Notes: generated by a model not told the origin, from the letters alone. A DNA stretch of 64,000 nt from Haloechinothrix aidingensis (GCF_013450155.1 NZ_JACCKD010000002.1:796531-860530); one strand, 5' to 3'; counted from the first letter of the stretch, positions 53,376-62,856 are shown. Made by a program: numbers and translations.

Positions 53376-53385
53376 CGACCCGTCG

Positions 53386-54765
53386 CTACCCGTTCTGGGC
53401 CAGGAACGCCACCTGCACCTCGTCACCGGCGGGCACGTCCGTCAACATCTCACCCACGGTGATCAGGCAGTTCGCCTCGGCGAGCGAGGCGAGCAGGTGC
53501 GAGCCCGACGTGCCGAGGGGCTGCACCAGGTACTCCCCGTTGCTCTCGTCGCGCATCAGCTGCCCGCGCACGTAACCCTTCCACCCCTGGGCGGAGCTGA
53601 TCGGCGACAGCAGGCGCGCGTGCACCACCCTGCGGTGCGGCTTCCGCGAGCCGCGCGCCACCCTGATCAGGGGCCGCACCAGCACCTCGAAGACCACGAG
53701 CGCGCTCGTCGGATCGTCCGGCAGCAGGAACGTCGGCACCGAGTCCGGGCCGAGCTGGCCGAACCCCTGCGTGTCGCCAGGGTGCATCGCCACCCTGGTC
53801 ATATCGACCTTGCCCATGTCGGACAGGGCCGCCCGCACGTCATCCCCCGCGCTACCACCAGCACCGCCCGCGATCACCACGATCTCCGACATCAGCAGCC
53901 TGCCCTCGACGACCTCGCGCAGCGTCGCGGGGTCCGTCGACGAGATCCCGACCCGGTTGACCTCGGCACCGGCGTCGCGCCCCGCCGCGGCGAGCGCGTA
54001 GGAGTTCACGTCGTACACCTGCCCGACGGCGGGTTCCCTGTCGACGTCGACCAGCTCGTCGCCCACCGAGATGACCGACACCCGCGGGCGCGGGTAGACG
54101 AGCACCTTCGCCCGCCCCACGGCAGCGAGCAGCCCTACCTGCGCCGAACCGATGATGTCGCCCTTGCGCACCGCGATGTCACCGGTCTGCACGTCCTCAC
54201 CCGCTCTGCGGACGTTGGCCGCGGACGGGAACGACCGGGTCACCGTGACCCGTGCCGGGTTGTCGTCGGCGGAGCTTCTCGGGATCACCGCGTCGGCCAG
54301 CGTCGGCAGGGGTGCGGCGGGGGCGACCCACACCGCCTGGCCGGGCTGCAGCCGTCGCGGTTGCTGGGACCCCGCGGGAATCTCGCCGACGACGGGCAAC
54401 TCGACCGGCTCCTCCTCGGTGGCCGACCGCACATCGACACTGCGTACCGCGAATCCGTCCACCTCGGCCTGGTCGAACGCGGGAAGGGCGCTCTCGGCGA
54501 CGACTTCCTCGGCGCACAGCAGCCCCTGTGACTCGGAGATGGCCACCCGTACCGGGCTCGGGCGTACCGCGGCATCGAACACGCGGCGCAGTTGCTCGTC
54601 CACCGGGCGCAACTCCCCGTCGAGGGCGGCATCCGGCGCGGCGGGCGCGACGCGGGCCGACGAGGCGTCCGGCACGCGATTCGCCTCGTCGACGGCGACC
54701 GCCTGCTCGGCTTCTGTGCGCTGCACTGCGCCGTGCTCCTCGGTTTGCGGATCAGATGTGCTCAT
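53386..54765 (-). CDS. moeA: MoeA/gephyrin-like protein (Glp)
   Basis: 459 aa. After an acidic N-terminal extension of about 55 residues come the MoeA domains: EVDGFAVRSVDVRSA, a GDIAVRKGD part, then RPRVSVISVGDELV and DVNSYALAAAGRDAGAE of the MPT-binding fold, and a C-terminal beta domain. It either inserts molybdenum into molybdopterin or, as shown for Corynebacterium Glp, works in cell division with the SepX/GlpR protein encoded here two genes on. ATGA overlap with galU. Confidence 0.87.
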   Translation of the reverse strand: MSTSDPQTEEHGAVQRTEAEQAVAVDEANRVPDASSARVAPAAPDAALDGELRPVDEQLRRVFDAAVRPSPVRVAISESQGLLCAEEVVAESALPAFDQAEVDGFAVRSVDVRSATEEEPVELPVVGEIPAGSQQPRRLQPGQAVWVAPAAPLPTLADAVIPRSSADDNPARVTVTRSFPSAANVRRAGEDVQTGDIAVRKGDIIGSAQVGLLAAVGRAKVLVYPRPRVSVISVGDELVDVDREPAVGQVYDVNSYALAAAGRDAGAEVNRVGISSTDPATLREVVEGRLLMSEIVVIAGGAGGSAGDDVRAALSDMGKVDMTRVAMHPGDTQGFGQLGPDSVPTFLLPDDPTSALVVFEVLVRPLIRVARGSRKPHRRVVHARLLSPISSAQGWKGYVRGQLMRDESNGEYLVQPLGTSGSHLLASLAEANCLITVGEMLTDVPAGDEVQVAFLAQNG

Positions 54766-55679
54766 CGCGTCGCACTCTCGATTCGTTCACTCAACCACGT
54801 CCGTAGCTCCGGACCGTACTCCGGATCCTCCAGCATGTGGTCCACCACGGCTTTCACGAACCCGCCGGGGTTACCGAGATCGTGTCTTCCGCCACGATGG
54901 ACCACCACGTGCACCGGGTGCCCGTCCTCGATCGCCAGCGCGACCGCATCGGTGAGCTGCAACTCCCCGCCCGCGCCCGGCTCGATCCGCTTCAACGCGT
55001 CGAATATCGCGCGATCGAGAACGTAACGCCCGACAGCCGCCAAAGTGGACGGCGCTTCGTCCGGCGCGGGCTTCTCCACCATCCCGTGCACCCGCTTCAC
55101 GTCGTCCTCGCCGGTGCCGGAGACGTCGAAGGCGCCGTACGCCGAGATCTGGTCCCGTGGCACATCGAATGCGCACAGCACGGTGCCGCCGTACGCGGCG
55201 CGGACCTCGGCCATGCGTTCGAGCACCCCCGTCGGCATCACAAGGTCGTCCGGCAGCAACACGGCGATCGCGTCGTCGTCCGGACGCAGCTGTGACTCGG
55301 CGCAGCCGACGGCGTGCCCGAGCCCGAGCGCTTCGTGCTGCGTAGCGGAGGTCACCTCCATCAGCTCGGGTGCGCGGCGCACCTTGTCCAGCAGCGCGGT
55401 CTTGCCCTTCTCCGCCAGGCTGCTCTCCAGCTCGGGGGCGGGCTGGAAGTACTCGACGACCGCGCTCTTGGCGGGCGAGGTCACGACCACGAGTCGCTGC
55501 GCCCCTGCTCCGGCTGCTTCCCTGGCCACCAGCTCGATACCCGGCGTGTCGATGACCGGCAGCAGCTCCTTGGCCACGGTCTTGGTCACCGGAAGGAACC
55601 GGGTTCCCAGCCCGGCGGCGGGGACAATGGCAGTTCGGAAGGTCGGTTCGCTCGTACTGTCACCGCGTTGGCCCGTCAT
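54762..55679 (-). CDS. galU: UTP-glucose-1-phosphate uridylyltransferase
   Basis: 305 aa. The nucleotidyltransferase motif TAIVPAAGLGTRFLPVTK is at the N-terminus, followed by KELLPVIDTPGIELV and LPDDLVMP, then EKPAPDEAPS and GGELQLTDA. It makes UDP-glucose for cell-envelope sugars. The ATG at 55679 lies 8 bp after a -10 element, so translation may be leaderless; the open frame to 55703 is not needed. Confidence 0.95.
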   Translation of the reverse strand: MTGQRGDSTSEPTFRTAIVPAAGLGTRFLPVTKTVAKELLPVIDTPGIELVAREAAGAGAQRLVVVTSPAKSAVVEYFQPAPELESSLAEKGKTALLDKVRRAPELMEVTSATQHEALGLGHAVGCAESQLRPDDDAIAVLLPDDLVMPTGVLERMAEVRAAYGGTVLCAFDVPRDQISAYGAFDVSGTGEDDVKRVHGMVEKPAPDEAPSTLAAVGRYVLDRAIFDALKRIEPGAGGELQLTDAVALAIEDGHPVHVVVHRGGRHDLGNPGGFVKAVVDHMLEDPEYGPELRTWLSERIESATR

Positions 55680-55687
55680 AGCACGAA

Positions 55688-55697
55688 AGCCTAACCT
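55688..55697. promoter_or_regulatory. Overlapping divergent -10 elements for galU and the 5-FTHF cyclo-ligase gene
   Basis: AGCCTAACCT holds TAACCT (55692-55697, plus; 6 bp before the GTG at 55704) and, on the minus strand, TAGGCT (55693-55688; 8 bp before the ATG at 55679). The two start codons are only 24 bp apart. Confidence 0.5.
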
Positions 55698-55703
55698 GAT
55701 CAC

Positions 55704-56336
55704 GTGAGTTCAGCCGACAATGAACGCCCGAGTAAGGCGGATTGGCGCGCCCACGTCCTCGCCGAGCGGAAGGCGCTGCCCGAGACCGCCCATGCCGCGG
55801 AGGCCGACGCGCTCGCCGCGGCCGTCTGCTCGCCGCCCATCGCTGGGGTCGCCCACACCGTTTGCGCGTACATGCCGTTCGGCTCGGAGCCCGGCTCGCG
55901 CGACCTGCTCGACGCGCTGCTCAGCGTCCATGTGCGCGTACTGCTCCCGGTGATCCCCAGCACCGTCGGCCCGCTGGACTGGGCGGCGTACACCGGCCCG
56001 GCGTCGCTGCGCGACGGCCCGTTGCAGGGCTTGAAGGAGCCCGCAGGCAGCACGCTGGGCCCGGAGGCGATCGAGCACGCCGATGCCGTCCTCGTGCCCG
56101 CGCTCGCCGTCGACGACGGCGGTGTGCGCCTCGGCAGGGGTGGCGGGTACTACGACCGTTCGCTGCCGCGGGTGCGGGAGGGAACGGAGCTGATCGCGGT
56201 GATCCGCGACACGGAGCTGGTGCGTTCCCTGCCCGCCGAACCCCACGACGTGCGGATGACGGGCGCCCTCACACCCGGCTACGGGCTCGTCCGCCTGCCT
56301 CGGCGACACGGCCACGACGGGTCCGCACCGCCGTGA
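55704..56336 (+). CDS. 5-formyltetrahydrofolate cyclo-ligase
   Basis: 210 aa. The N-terminal SKADWRAHVLAERKAL helix and the signature VPALAVDDGGVRLGRGGGYY mark the enzyme that turns 5-formyl-THF into 5,10-methenyl-THF with ATP. Starts at a GTG with no ribosome site and a -10 element 6 bp upstream. Ortholog of Rv0992c by position and sequence type. Confidence 0.93.
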   Translation: MSSADNERPSKADWRAHVLAERKALPETAHAAEADALAAAVCSPPIAGVAHTVCAYMPFGSEPGSRDLLDALLSVHVRVLLPVIPSTVGPLDWAAYTGPASLRDGPLQGLKEPAGSTLGPEAIEHADAVLVPALAVDDGGVRLGRGGGYYDRSLPRVREGTELIAVIRDTELVRSLPAEPHDVRMTGALTPGYGLVRLPRRHGHDGSAPP

Positions 56337-56380
56337 TGTGACCAATCCCCGATTGCACCGCGCGCCGGGATGACGGATGA

Positions 56381-56386
56381 TAGTAT
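56381..56386 (+). promoter_or_regulatory. -10 element (TAGTAT) of the ruc/fmdB gene
   Basis: TAGTAT lies directly before the CIRCE operator, so bound HrcA would block transcription. The matching -35 is unclear (TTGCAC at 56353 is 22 bp away). Confidence 0.4.
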
Positions 56387-56413
56387 TTAGCACTCGACTA
56401 GTGCGAGTGCTAA
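56387..56413. promoter_or_regulatory. Perfect CIRCE operator (HrcA binding site)
   Basis: TTAGCACTC-N9-GAGTGCTAA, exactly the CIRCE consensus, 25 bp before the start codon of the FmdB-type gene. It indicates heat-shock control by HrcA. Confidence 0.95.
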
Positions 56414-56438
56414 ACGAACCCAGCACGGAGGAGCGCAC

Positions 56439-56837
56439 GTGCCCACGTACCAGTACGCATGTAAGGCATGCGATCACCAGTTCGAGACCGTTCAGTCGTT
56501 CTCCGAGCCCAGCCTGACCGACTGCCCGGAGTGCTCCGGTACGCTGCGGAAGCTGTTCGGCTCGGTCGGCGTGATCTTCAAGGGGAGCGGTTTCTACCGC
56601 AACGACTCCCGCTCGAGCTCCACCTCGAGCTCGGCGAGTAGCTCGTCCTCCTCGAACGGCGACAGCGCGGCGTCCGGCTCGTCCGACTCGTCCGGCTCCG
56701 CATCCGGATCCGAGTCTTCCTCCTCGGGTTCCTCCGACTCCTCCGACTCGTCCGGCACGTCGAGCACCTCCGACAGCTCCGGTAGCAGCTCAACGAGCTC
56801 GTCGTCCAGCAAGACCACGGCCGCGTCCACGTCCTGA
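56439..56837 (+). CDS. ruc: FmdB-type zinc-ribbon protein, Ruc-like redox-regulated chaperone
   Basis: 132 aa. A zinc ribbon with Cys8, Cys11, Cys29 and Cys32 (PTYQYACKACDHQFETV) is followed by a Ser-rich disordered tail of about 75 residues. Rv0991c (Ruc) of M. tuberculosis has the same build and the same neighbours and is a heat-induced, redox-regulated chaperone. The GTG start has GGAGGA upstream, and a perfect CIRCE site precedes it. Confidence 0.88.
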   Translation: MPTYQYACKACDHQFETVQSFSEPSLTDCPECSGTLRKLFGSVGVIFKGSGFYRNDSRSSSTSSSASSSSSSNGDSAASGSSDSSGSASGSESSSSGSSDSSDSSGTSSTSDSSGSSSTSSSSSKTTAASTS

Positions 56838-57030
56838 CTCGCCGGTCGAGGTAGGCGCCCACGCGCACCGCGCGGCTGGTATGCCGCACGTGCGCCCGGG
56901 AGGTTGTCCACACCACGGCCGCGTTCCACAACCGGACGCACATCCGCACCCCGCACGCTCCGGTTCGGCCTACGGTTCCCGGTGAACCGGGGGCGACCGC
57001 CCCGGGAGAGCCGATCGCTCCGGGGTGCCC

Positions 57031-57744
57031 ATGTTCTCTGCCGACCACTCCGACCAGGCCACCACCTCGCCACGCGCCGCGTCGCTGCCCGCGCTCCTCC
57101 GGCGCCGGTTCCGGCGCCCGCGGCGACGCGGGCCGGGTGGCGGAGCGCCTCGGGCCGTTCAGGTGCGCCGCGCCCTCGCGGCGTCGCTGTTCGCGCTCGC
57201 CGCCGCGCTCGCGCTGGCTCCGACCGGGGCCGACGTCGCCGCCGAGCCGGTGCTGACCACCACAGCCGACCTGGCGTCCGGCAGCGAGCTGGAACCCGGT
57301 GACCTGCGTGTGACCACGATGCCCACCGACCTGGCCCCAGCAGGAGCGCTGGACTCGCCGGACGCCGCTGTGGGCAAGGTACTGTCCGGCGCTGCCCGGG
57401 CAGGGGAGCCGCTGACCGATGCCCGCCTCATCGAGGAGTACGGCGGCGAGCTCAGCGGGCACCCCGGCAAGACGGCCGTGCCCGTCCGGCTGTCCGACGC
57501 CGGGGTCGCCGAGCTGCTCCGTCCCGGTACCACAGTGGATGTCATCGCCCCCGGCACAGCCGAGCAGGACGGCCGGGTCGTCGCGGAGGAAGCCACCGTC
57601 CTCACCGTGCGAGCCGATACCGAGGATCGCCTGGACGGCCTCGGCGGTAGCGGCAGGCTCGTATTACTCGCCCTGGACCCCGGCACGGCCTCGGATGTGG
57701 CAGCCGTATCCCTGCACAGCCCCGTGACCGTGACGTTGCGCTGA
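57031..57744 (+). CDS. SAF-domain protein, CpaB/RcpC-like
   Basis: 237 aa. Basic N-terminus (RRRFRRPRRRG), one membrane helix (ALAASLFALAAALALAPTG), then a SAF domain (DLASGSELEPGDLRVTTMPT) and a CpaB-like beta domain (AVPVRLSDAGVAELLRPGTT, VDVIAPG). Related proteins assemble Flp/tad pili, but no tad genes lie nearby, so the role is unknown. Two starts (57025 GTG, 57031 ATG) are possible. Confidence 0.75.
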   Translation: MFSADHSDQATTSPRAASLPALLRRRFRRPRRRGPGGGAPRAVQVRRALAASLFALAAALALAPTGADVAAEPVLTTTADLASGSELEPGDLRVTTMPTDLAPAGALDSPDAAVGKVLSGAARAGEPLTDARLIEEYGGELSGHPGKTAVPVRLSDAGVAELLRPGTTVDVIAPGTAEQDGRVVAEEATVLTVRADTEDRLDGLGGSGRLVLLALDPGTASDVAAVSLHSPVTVTLR

Positions 57745-57790
57745 ATGACGCTTCCGGTCCGCGAGAGGGACGGAAAGCGTCATTCAGCGC
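57738..57790. terminator. Bidirectional stem-loop between convergent genes, repeat-family member
   Basis: Long inverse arms (57738-57760 and 57767-57790) overlap the last codon and stop of the SAF gene and end just before the moaB2 stop. The core TGAATGACGCTT also occurs at 61995-62043. Confidence 0.75.
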
Positions 57791-57803
57791 ACTCAGGGCG
57801 AGG

Positions 57804-58337
57804 TCAGTTCTCCTGGACGCGCCCGGCCAGCTCCTCGATCACGTGCGGAACGAGCGCGGACAGCGTCGCCATGCCGTCCCGCACGGCTGCGCGGGATCCA
57901 GCGAGGTTGACCACGAGCGTGCTGCCGGACACCCCGGCCAGGCCACGGGAGATCCCGGCGTCCACAGCGCCTGCTGCCAGTCCCGAGGAACGCAGTGCCT
58001 CCTCGATACCGGGGATCGGACGGTCGAGGACACCGTGCGTGGCATCCGGGGTCACATCTCGCGGTGACACGCCGGTGCCGCCCACGGTGATCACCAGGTC
58101 CGCGCCCCCGATCACGGCGGTGTTCAACGCGTTCCGGATCGCCACGTTCTCGGCATGCACCGTGACCGTGCCGTCCACGATGAACCCGGCTTCCTCCAGA
58201 AGCTCCGTGACAAGTGGACCAGTGGTGTCGTCCCGCTCACCATGAGCGACCCGGTCGTCCACCACGACCACGAGGGCACGACCGATCCGCTGCGCACTTC
58301 GTTCCATGGCGTCCACCGTAGCGGGTCGAGTCAGCAT
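57804..58337 (-). CDS. moaB: MoaB/Mog-family molybdopterin protein (MoaB2-like)
   Basis: 177 aa. MoCF-biosynthesis fold with LVITVGGTGVSPRDVTPDAT (MPT-binding loop), GLAGVSGSTLVVNLAGSR and a final IEELAGR helix. It adenylates molybdopterin in cofactor assembly. In M. tuberculosis moaB2 follows pepD as it does here. The ATG at 58337 has AGGGAG upstream and lies 9 bp after the pepD stop. Confidence 0.88.
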   Translation of the reverse strand: MLTRPATVDAMERSAQRIGRALVVVVDDRVAHGERDDTTGPLVTELLEEAGFIVDGTVTVHAENVAIRNALNTAVIGGADLVITVGGTGVSPRDVTPDATHGVLDRPIPGIEEALRSSGLAAGAVDAGISRGLAGVSGSTLVVNLAGSRAAVRDGMATLSALVPHVIEELAGRVQEN

Positions 58338-58346
58338 CCCATCTCC

Positions 58347-59681
58347 CTACTCACCCTCAGCGGGCTCTGCTCCGAGTGTCACCTCGAGGCTCGTGTCGTC
58401 CCCGATGGTCAAGGTCACCGTCTCCCCCGCCGCTCGCGTGCGGATCTCGGCGATCAGCGCGTCCGCGTCCGGGATCGGCCGGTCGTCGACCCGGGTGATC
58501 ACGTCGCCCTCGTTCAGACCGGCCTTCTCGGCAGGCGTGTCCGGGAAGACCTCCCGGATGAGCGCACCGCCGTCGCGGGCGTCGGAGACACCGGCTCCGA
58601 TATAGGTCTGCTTCGCCTGCCCGGTATCGATGATCTCCTCGGCGATACGCCGTGCCTGGTCGATCGGGATGGAGAACCCGATGCCGACGTTGCCTGCCTG
58701 CGAACCGCCGCCCGGCCCTTGCCGCGGGCTGTAGATCGCCGAGTTGATCCCGATGACGTTGCCCGACATGTCCGTCAGCGGTCCCCCCGAGTTGCCCGGG
58801 TTGATGGCGGCATCGGTCTGTATCGCGTTCAGCACGGTCTCCTGACCGCCCTCGCCGCCGCCCGCGCGCACCGGGCGGTCCATCGCGCTGATGATGCCCG
58901 CCGTCACGGTCCCGGACAGCGCGAACGGGGACCCGATGGCCACCACGTCCTGCCCCACGAGCAGGTCGTCGGACCGACCCAGCTCCACGGGGGTGAGCTC
59001 GCCTGCCCGCTTCGCCCGGATCACTGCGACGTCCGTGGTCGGATCGTGCCCGACCACGGTGGCGCTGGTCTGGCTGCCGTCATGGAAGTTCACCCGGATC
59101 CGGCCCTCCTCACCGCCAGGCGCCACGACGTGGCTGTTCGTCATGATGTAGCCGTCATCGCTGATCACGAAACCGGAGCCCTCCCCTGCCCGGCCCGAAC
59201 CGGCGACCTGCAGCTGCACCACGCTCGGCGTGACCTCCTGGGCGACGGCCTCCACCGAGCCGTCCGGCGCGTCACCCGTCTGCTCGGCAGGCGGCGGCTC
59301 GTTCAGCGCGTTGGTTCCCCCACGGGGGCCGGTGTCCTCGGCGGTGACGTACCCGCCGATCGCGCCGCCCGCCGCCCCCGCCACGAGGGCGATCGTGGTC
59401 ACCGCGACCAGCAACGCCTTGCTGTACCGGCGGCGGGCCTCCGGGTCGTCGGTCACGCCCCCCTGTGTGGGCGGCATCGGCTGCGTGCCCCCGTAAGGCG
59501 GGTAGCCGTAGCCGGACGGCGCACCCTGGTAGCCGGCCGCGTTCGCCTCCTGCCCCTGGCGCGACCACGGGTTCGGCGCGGCCGGCTGTCCATACCCACC
59601 GACGTACGGACGCTCGCCGGTCGGCCACGGGTGATCCGGACCGTACCGCTCGTCGCGCGCGTCCCGCTCGCTCTCGCTCAT
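58347..59681 (-). CDS. pepD: HtrA/DegP-family serine protease, PepD-like
   Basis: 444 aa. A Pro/Gly/Tyr-rich cytoplasmic N-terminus (about 1-80), one membrane helix (ALLVAVTTIALVAGAAGGAI), a trypsin-like domain with TNSHVV (His), DVAVI (Asp) and PGNSGGPL (Ser), and one PDZ domain (AGLNEGDVITRVDDRPIPDA). A membrane-bound quality-control protease of the outer face of the membrane. It follows mprB in the same order as Rv0983, where MprAB controls it. Confidence 0.92.
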   Translation of the reverse strand: MSESERDARDERYGPDHPWPTGERPYVGGYGQPAAPNPWSRQGQEANAAGYQGAPSGYGYPPYGGTQPMPPTQGGVTDDPEARRRYSKALLVAVTTIALVAGAAGGAIGGYVTAEDTGPRGGTNALNEPPPAEQTGDAPDGSVEAVAQEVTPSVVQLQVAGSGRAGEGSGFVISDDGYIMTNSHVVAPGGEEGRIRVNFHDGSQTSATVVGHDPTTDVAVIRAKRAGELTPVELGRSDDLLVGQDVVAIGSPFALSGTVTAGIISAMDRPVRAGGGEGGQETVLNAIQTDAAINPGNSGGPLTDMSGNVIGINSAIYSPRQGPGGGSQAGNVGIGFSIPIDQARRIAEEIIDTGQAKQTYIGAGVSDARDGGALIREVFPDTPAEKAGLNEGDVITRVDDRPIPDADALIAEIRTRAAGETVTLTIGDDTSLEVTLGAEPAEGE

Positions 59682-59844
59682 GTCACCACCCTGCGCCACT
59701 GCCCTGAGAACCGGCTGAGCCAGACCTGTGGCAGGACAACGAACTCGTAGTCGCACTCCAGTGTCCCTTGCCACCCTGGTGTGTCGCATGTCCGCAGGGC
59801 AACGGTCTGTGGGACACCGCGCGCCCGGACACGGCGCAAAGGCA

Positions 59845-61257
59845 TCACTGCGGCGACCCCGGCAACCGCACGGTGAACAGGGCTCCACCTTCCGGCGCGC
59901 GCCCCGCGATCACCGAACCGCCGTGCCGCTGGACGGCCTGGTGCACGATCGCCAACCCGAGACCCGAGCCGGGCAGCGTACGTGCCTCCGAGGACCGGTA
60001 GAACCGGTCGAACACCTTCGGGAGGTCGGACACGGCGATGCCGGGACCGGCATCGGCCACCTCGAGGACCGCGCCGCCGTCGTCGCCCGCGAACAACCGC
60101 ACCCGCACGACCCCCTGCTCCGGGGAGAACTTGACCGCGTTGTCCAGCAGGTTGAGGACGGCACGTTCCAGCACGTTGGGGTCACCGGTGAGCACCCAGG
60201 GCTGCAGGGCGACGTCGAACCGCACGTCGCCCGCCCGCCTGCGTGCCCGTTCCAACGCGCGCTCCACCACCTCGACCAGGTCGACCCGCTCCTGCCGGGC
60301 GTGCGGGTTGTCCGCCCCCGCCAGCAACGACAGGTCCCCGATGAGCTGGGTCAGCTCGTCGAGCTGCGCGCGAATGTCGTTCTCGACCTCGCGCTGGTCC
60401 TCGGAGGACAGGTCCGGAGCGTCGGCCTTGCCCGCGGCGAGCAGCAACTCCAGGTTGGTACGCAACGAGGTCAACGGCGTGCGCAGCTCGTGCCCGGCGT
60501 CGGCGACCAGCCTGCGCTGCCGCTGCTGCGCGTCGGCGACGGCGGCGAGCATGGTGTTGAAGCTGTGTGTCAGGCGCGCCAGCTCGTCGTCACCGGACAC
60601 CGGGATGGGTCGCAGGTCACCGGTGTTGGCGACACGCTCGGTCGCGGCGGTCAGCCGCTCGACCGGGCGCAGCCCACCCCGCGCCACGGCGGTGCCGGCC
60701 AGCGCTGCCACCACGATCCCGGCGCCGCTGACGACGAACAGCACGACCGCGAGCGCGCCGAGGCTGCGCCGGGTGTCCTCGAGCGACTGCGCGACCACGA
60801 GGGCGACGCCGTCCGCGTACTCGTACGGCACGCTCAGCACACGCATGTCGCTGTCGTCGTCGGTGCGGATGGAGCGCGACGCGGTGCCCGCCGCCACCCG
60901 CGTCTCCGGGCTGCCCACCGGGGGGCCACCCACCGGGTGGCGCAGCAGCGACTCACCCCTGGCGTCCACCAGGTCGAACTGCACGTCCGCCAGGCGGAAC
61001 AGGTAGCCGGGGATCTTGGCGCCCCCCGTCTCGATCACGTTGCGGTCGTTGAGCACGCTACTCGCCCGCGCCACGAGGGCTTCGTCGACCTTGTCGTAGA
61101 GGCTGCCCCGCACGGTCATGTACGCCCCGAGCGAGACCAGCGCGACGGCGACTGCGACGCAGAGCGCGGCCAGTGTCGCCACTCGCGCGCGCAGTGACCA
61201 GCGACGCTTCCGGTCCTCGGCGGGCACGCCATCCGCGGCCTGGCCGGGCTCGGTCAT
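59845..61257 (-). CDS. mprB: Sensor histidine kinase MprB-like
   Basis: 470 aa. Two membrane helices (about 28-50 and 168-190) around an extracytoplasmic sensor, HAMP domain, H-box [18 protein letters not shown], and ATPase boxes with [13 protein letters not shown] and [13 protein letters not shown]. It detects envelope stress and phosphorylates MprA. ATGA overlap with mprA. Confidence 0.93.
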   Translation of the reverse strand: MTEPGQAADGVPAEDRKRRWSLRARVATLAALCVAVAVALVSLGAYMTVRGSLYDKVDEALVARASSVLNDRNVIETGGAKIPGYLFRLADVQFDLVDARGESLLRHPVGGPPVGSPETRVAAGTASRSIRTDDDSDMRVLSVPYEYADGVALVVAQSLEDTRRSLGALAVVLFVVSGAGIVVAALAGTAVARGGLRPVERLTAATERVANTGDLRPIPVSGDDELARLTHSFNTMLAAVADAQQRQRRLVADAGHELRTPLTSLRTNLELLLAAGKADAPDLSSEDQREVENDIRAQLDELTQLIGDLSLLAGADNPHARQERVDLVEVVERALERARRRAGDVRFDVALQPWVLTGDPNVLERAVLNLLDNAVKFSPEQGVVRVRLFAGDDGGAVLEVADAGPGIAVSDLPKVFDRFYRSSEARTLPGSGLGLAIVHQAVQRHGGSVIAGRAPEGGALFTVRLPGSPQ

Positions 61258-61949
61258 GGAGGTGTCTCCCGGAGCACGTAGCCGACGCCGCGGACGGTGT
61301 GGATCAGCCGTGGCTCACCGTCGGCCTCGGTCTTGCGCCGCAGGTAGCCGATATAGACCTCGAGGGCGTTGCCGGAGGTCGGGAAGTCGTAGCCCCAGAC
61401 CTCCTCCAGGATGCGGCTGCGCGTGAGCACCCGCTTCGGGTTGAGCATCAGCAGTTCCAGCAGCGCGAACTCGGTGCGGGTCAGGCTGATCGCGCGCTCG
61501 GCCCGCCGCACCTCCCTGGTGGCCGGGTCCAGCGAGAGGTCGGCGAAACTCAGCGGCTTGGAGTTCTCGCTTGTGGTGTCCTCCTCCGCGCTCGCCCTGC
61601 GCAACAGCGCGCGGAGCCTCGCGAGCAGCTCCTCGAGCGCGAACGGCTTCGGCAGGTAGTCGTCCGCACCGGCATCCAGCCCGGAGACGCGGTCGGACAC
61701 GGTGTCCCGTGCGGTCAGCACCAGGATCGGCAGGTCATCGCCGCTGCTGCGCAGCCTGCGTGCGACCTCGAGGCCGTCGAGCCTCGGCATCATCACGTCC
61801 AGCACCATCGCGTCCGGCCGGTTCGCGGTGACCGCGTCGAGCGCGGTGGTGCCGTCCCCCGCGAGCTCCACGGTGTAGCCGTTGAACTCGAGGGACCGGC
61901 GCAACGACTCGCGGACCGCCCTGTCGTCGTCGACAACAAGAATGCGCAT
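61254..61949 (-). CDS. mprA: OmpR-family response regulator MprA-like
   Basis: 231 aa. Receiver domain starts [16 protein letters not shown], with the phosphoacceptor Asp in [13 protein letters not shown] and the conserved Lys in [13 protein letters not shown]; winged-helix DNA-binding domain ends [15 protein letters not shown]. Upstream two codons (GTG, TGC) could extend it slightly. It forms the MprAB envelope-stress system with the kinase. Confidence 0.94.
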   Translation of the reverse strand: MRILVVDDDRAVRESLRRSLEFNGYTVELAGDGTTALDAVTANRPDAMVLDVMMPRLDGLEVARRLRSSGDDLPILVLTARDTVSDRVSGLDAGADDYLPKPFALEELLARLRALLRRASAEEDTTSENSKPLSFADLSLDPATREVRRAERAISLTRTEFALLELLMLNPKRVLTRSRILEEVWGYDFPTSGNALEVYIGYLRRKTEADGEPRLIHTVRGVGYVLRETPP

Positions 61950-61994
61950 GCACACAGTGTTGCGCGTACGACTGAGCTCCGCCTGAGAGGTGCA

Positions 61995-62043
61995 CTGAAT
62001 GATGCTGTCAGCTCGTCTCGTGGACTGAAAGCGTCATTCAGCG
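61995..62043. terminator. Imperfect stem-loop after the LuxR-type regulator, repeat-family member
   Basis: CTGAATGATGCTGTCAG (61995-62011) pairs with CTGAAAGCGTCATTCAG (62025-62041). It lies directly after the stop at 62044 of the minus-strand regulator gene and shares the TGAATGAYGCT core with the hairpin at 57738. Confidence 0.65.
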
Positions 62044-62694
62044 TTACACGACCATGCCGCTGCGGTAGGCGAGCAGGGCCGCCTGCACCCGGTTGGCCGC
62101 GCCGATCTTGGCGAGGACGGACGAGACGTAGCCCTTCACCGTCGCTTCGGAGAGGAAGAGCGTCGAGCCGATCTCGGAGTTGGACAGGCCCTGCGCTATC
62201 AGCGTGACGACCTCACGCTCACGCTCGGACAGCGAGTCGAGCAGCTCCCGCGCGGGTTCGGCAGCACGCTGCCCGTCCCGTCGCGTGCGCAGCATCCGCG
62301 CGGCCACCCCCGGGTCGATGACGGCGCCCCCGTGCGCCAGGTCACGGATCGCCTGCGCGAGCGAGGCAGGTTTGATGTCCTTGAGCAGGAATCCGTTGGC
62401 GCCACTGTTGAGGGCCCTGCTCACGTAGTCGTCGACGTCGAAGGTGGTCAGCATCGCCACCGTGGGAGGCTCCGGCGCGGCGAGGATCTCCGTCAGCGCC
62501 TCGATGCCGTCGTCCTCCGCCCCCATCTTGATATCCAGCAGCACGACATCCGGCCGTCTCCGGCGTACGACGTCCACAGCTGTCTGCCCATCGATAGCTT
62601 CACCCACAACGGTGATGTCGCTCGCCCCGGCCAGCATGGCGCGCAGCCCGGAACGCACAAGCTCCTCGTCGTCGGCGTACACCACTTTGATCAC
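62044..62694 (-). CDS. NarL/LuxR-family response regulator
   Basis: 216 aa. Receiver domain (VIKVVYADDEELVRSGLRAM) with Asp in VVLLDIKMG and Lys in FLLKDIKPASL, then a LuxR HTH (LSEREREVVTLIAQGLSNSE, ATVKGYVSSVLAKIG). No kinase gene is adjacent, so the partner is elsewhere. The GTG at 62694 with GGAGGG upstream is preferred over the longer frame. Confidence 0.92.
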   Translation of the reverse strand: MIKVVYADDEELVRSGLRAMLAGASDITVVGEAIDGQTAVDVVRRRRPDVVLLDIKMGAEDDGIEALTEILAAPEPPTVAMLTTFDVDDYVSRALNSGANGFLLKDIKPASLAQAIRDLAHGGAVIDPGVAARMLRTRRDGQRAAEPARELLDSLSEREREVVTLIAQGLSNSEIGSTLFLSEATVKGYVSSVLAKIGAANRVQAALLAYRSGMVV

Positions 62695-62856
62695 AGTTGC
62701 CCTCCGAAATGCCGGGCGGGATCGCCGCCTGTCGTGCACTGAAGGTTACCCACTGGTAGGGAACTCGCAATGCGGAACACTACGTACTTTGTCGCCAGCT
62801 ATCGAGCCCTCGTGCCGAGACGCCGCCCGAACCAGATAGGCTGTCAGGCAAGTCAT

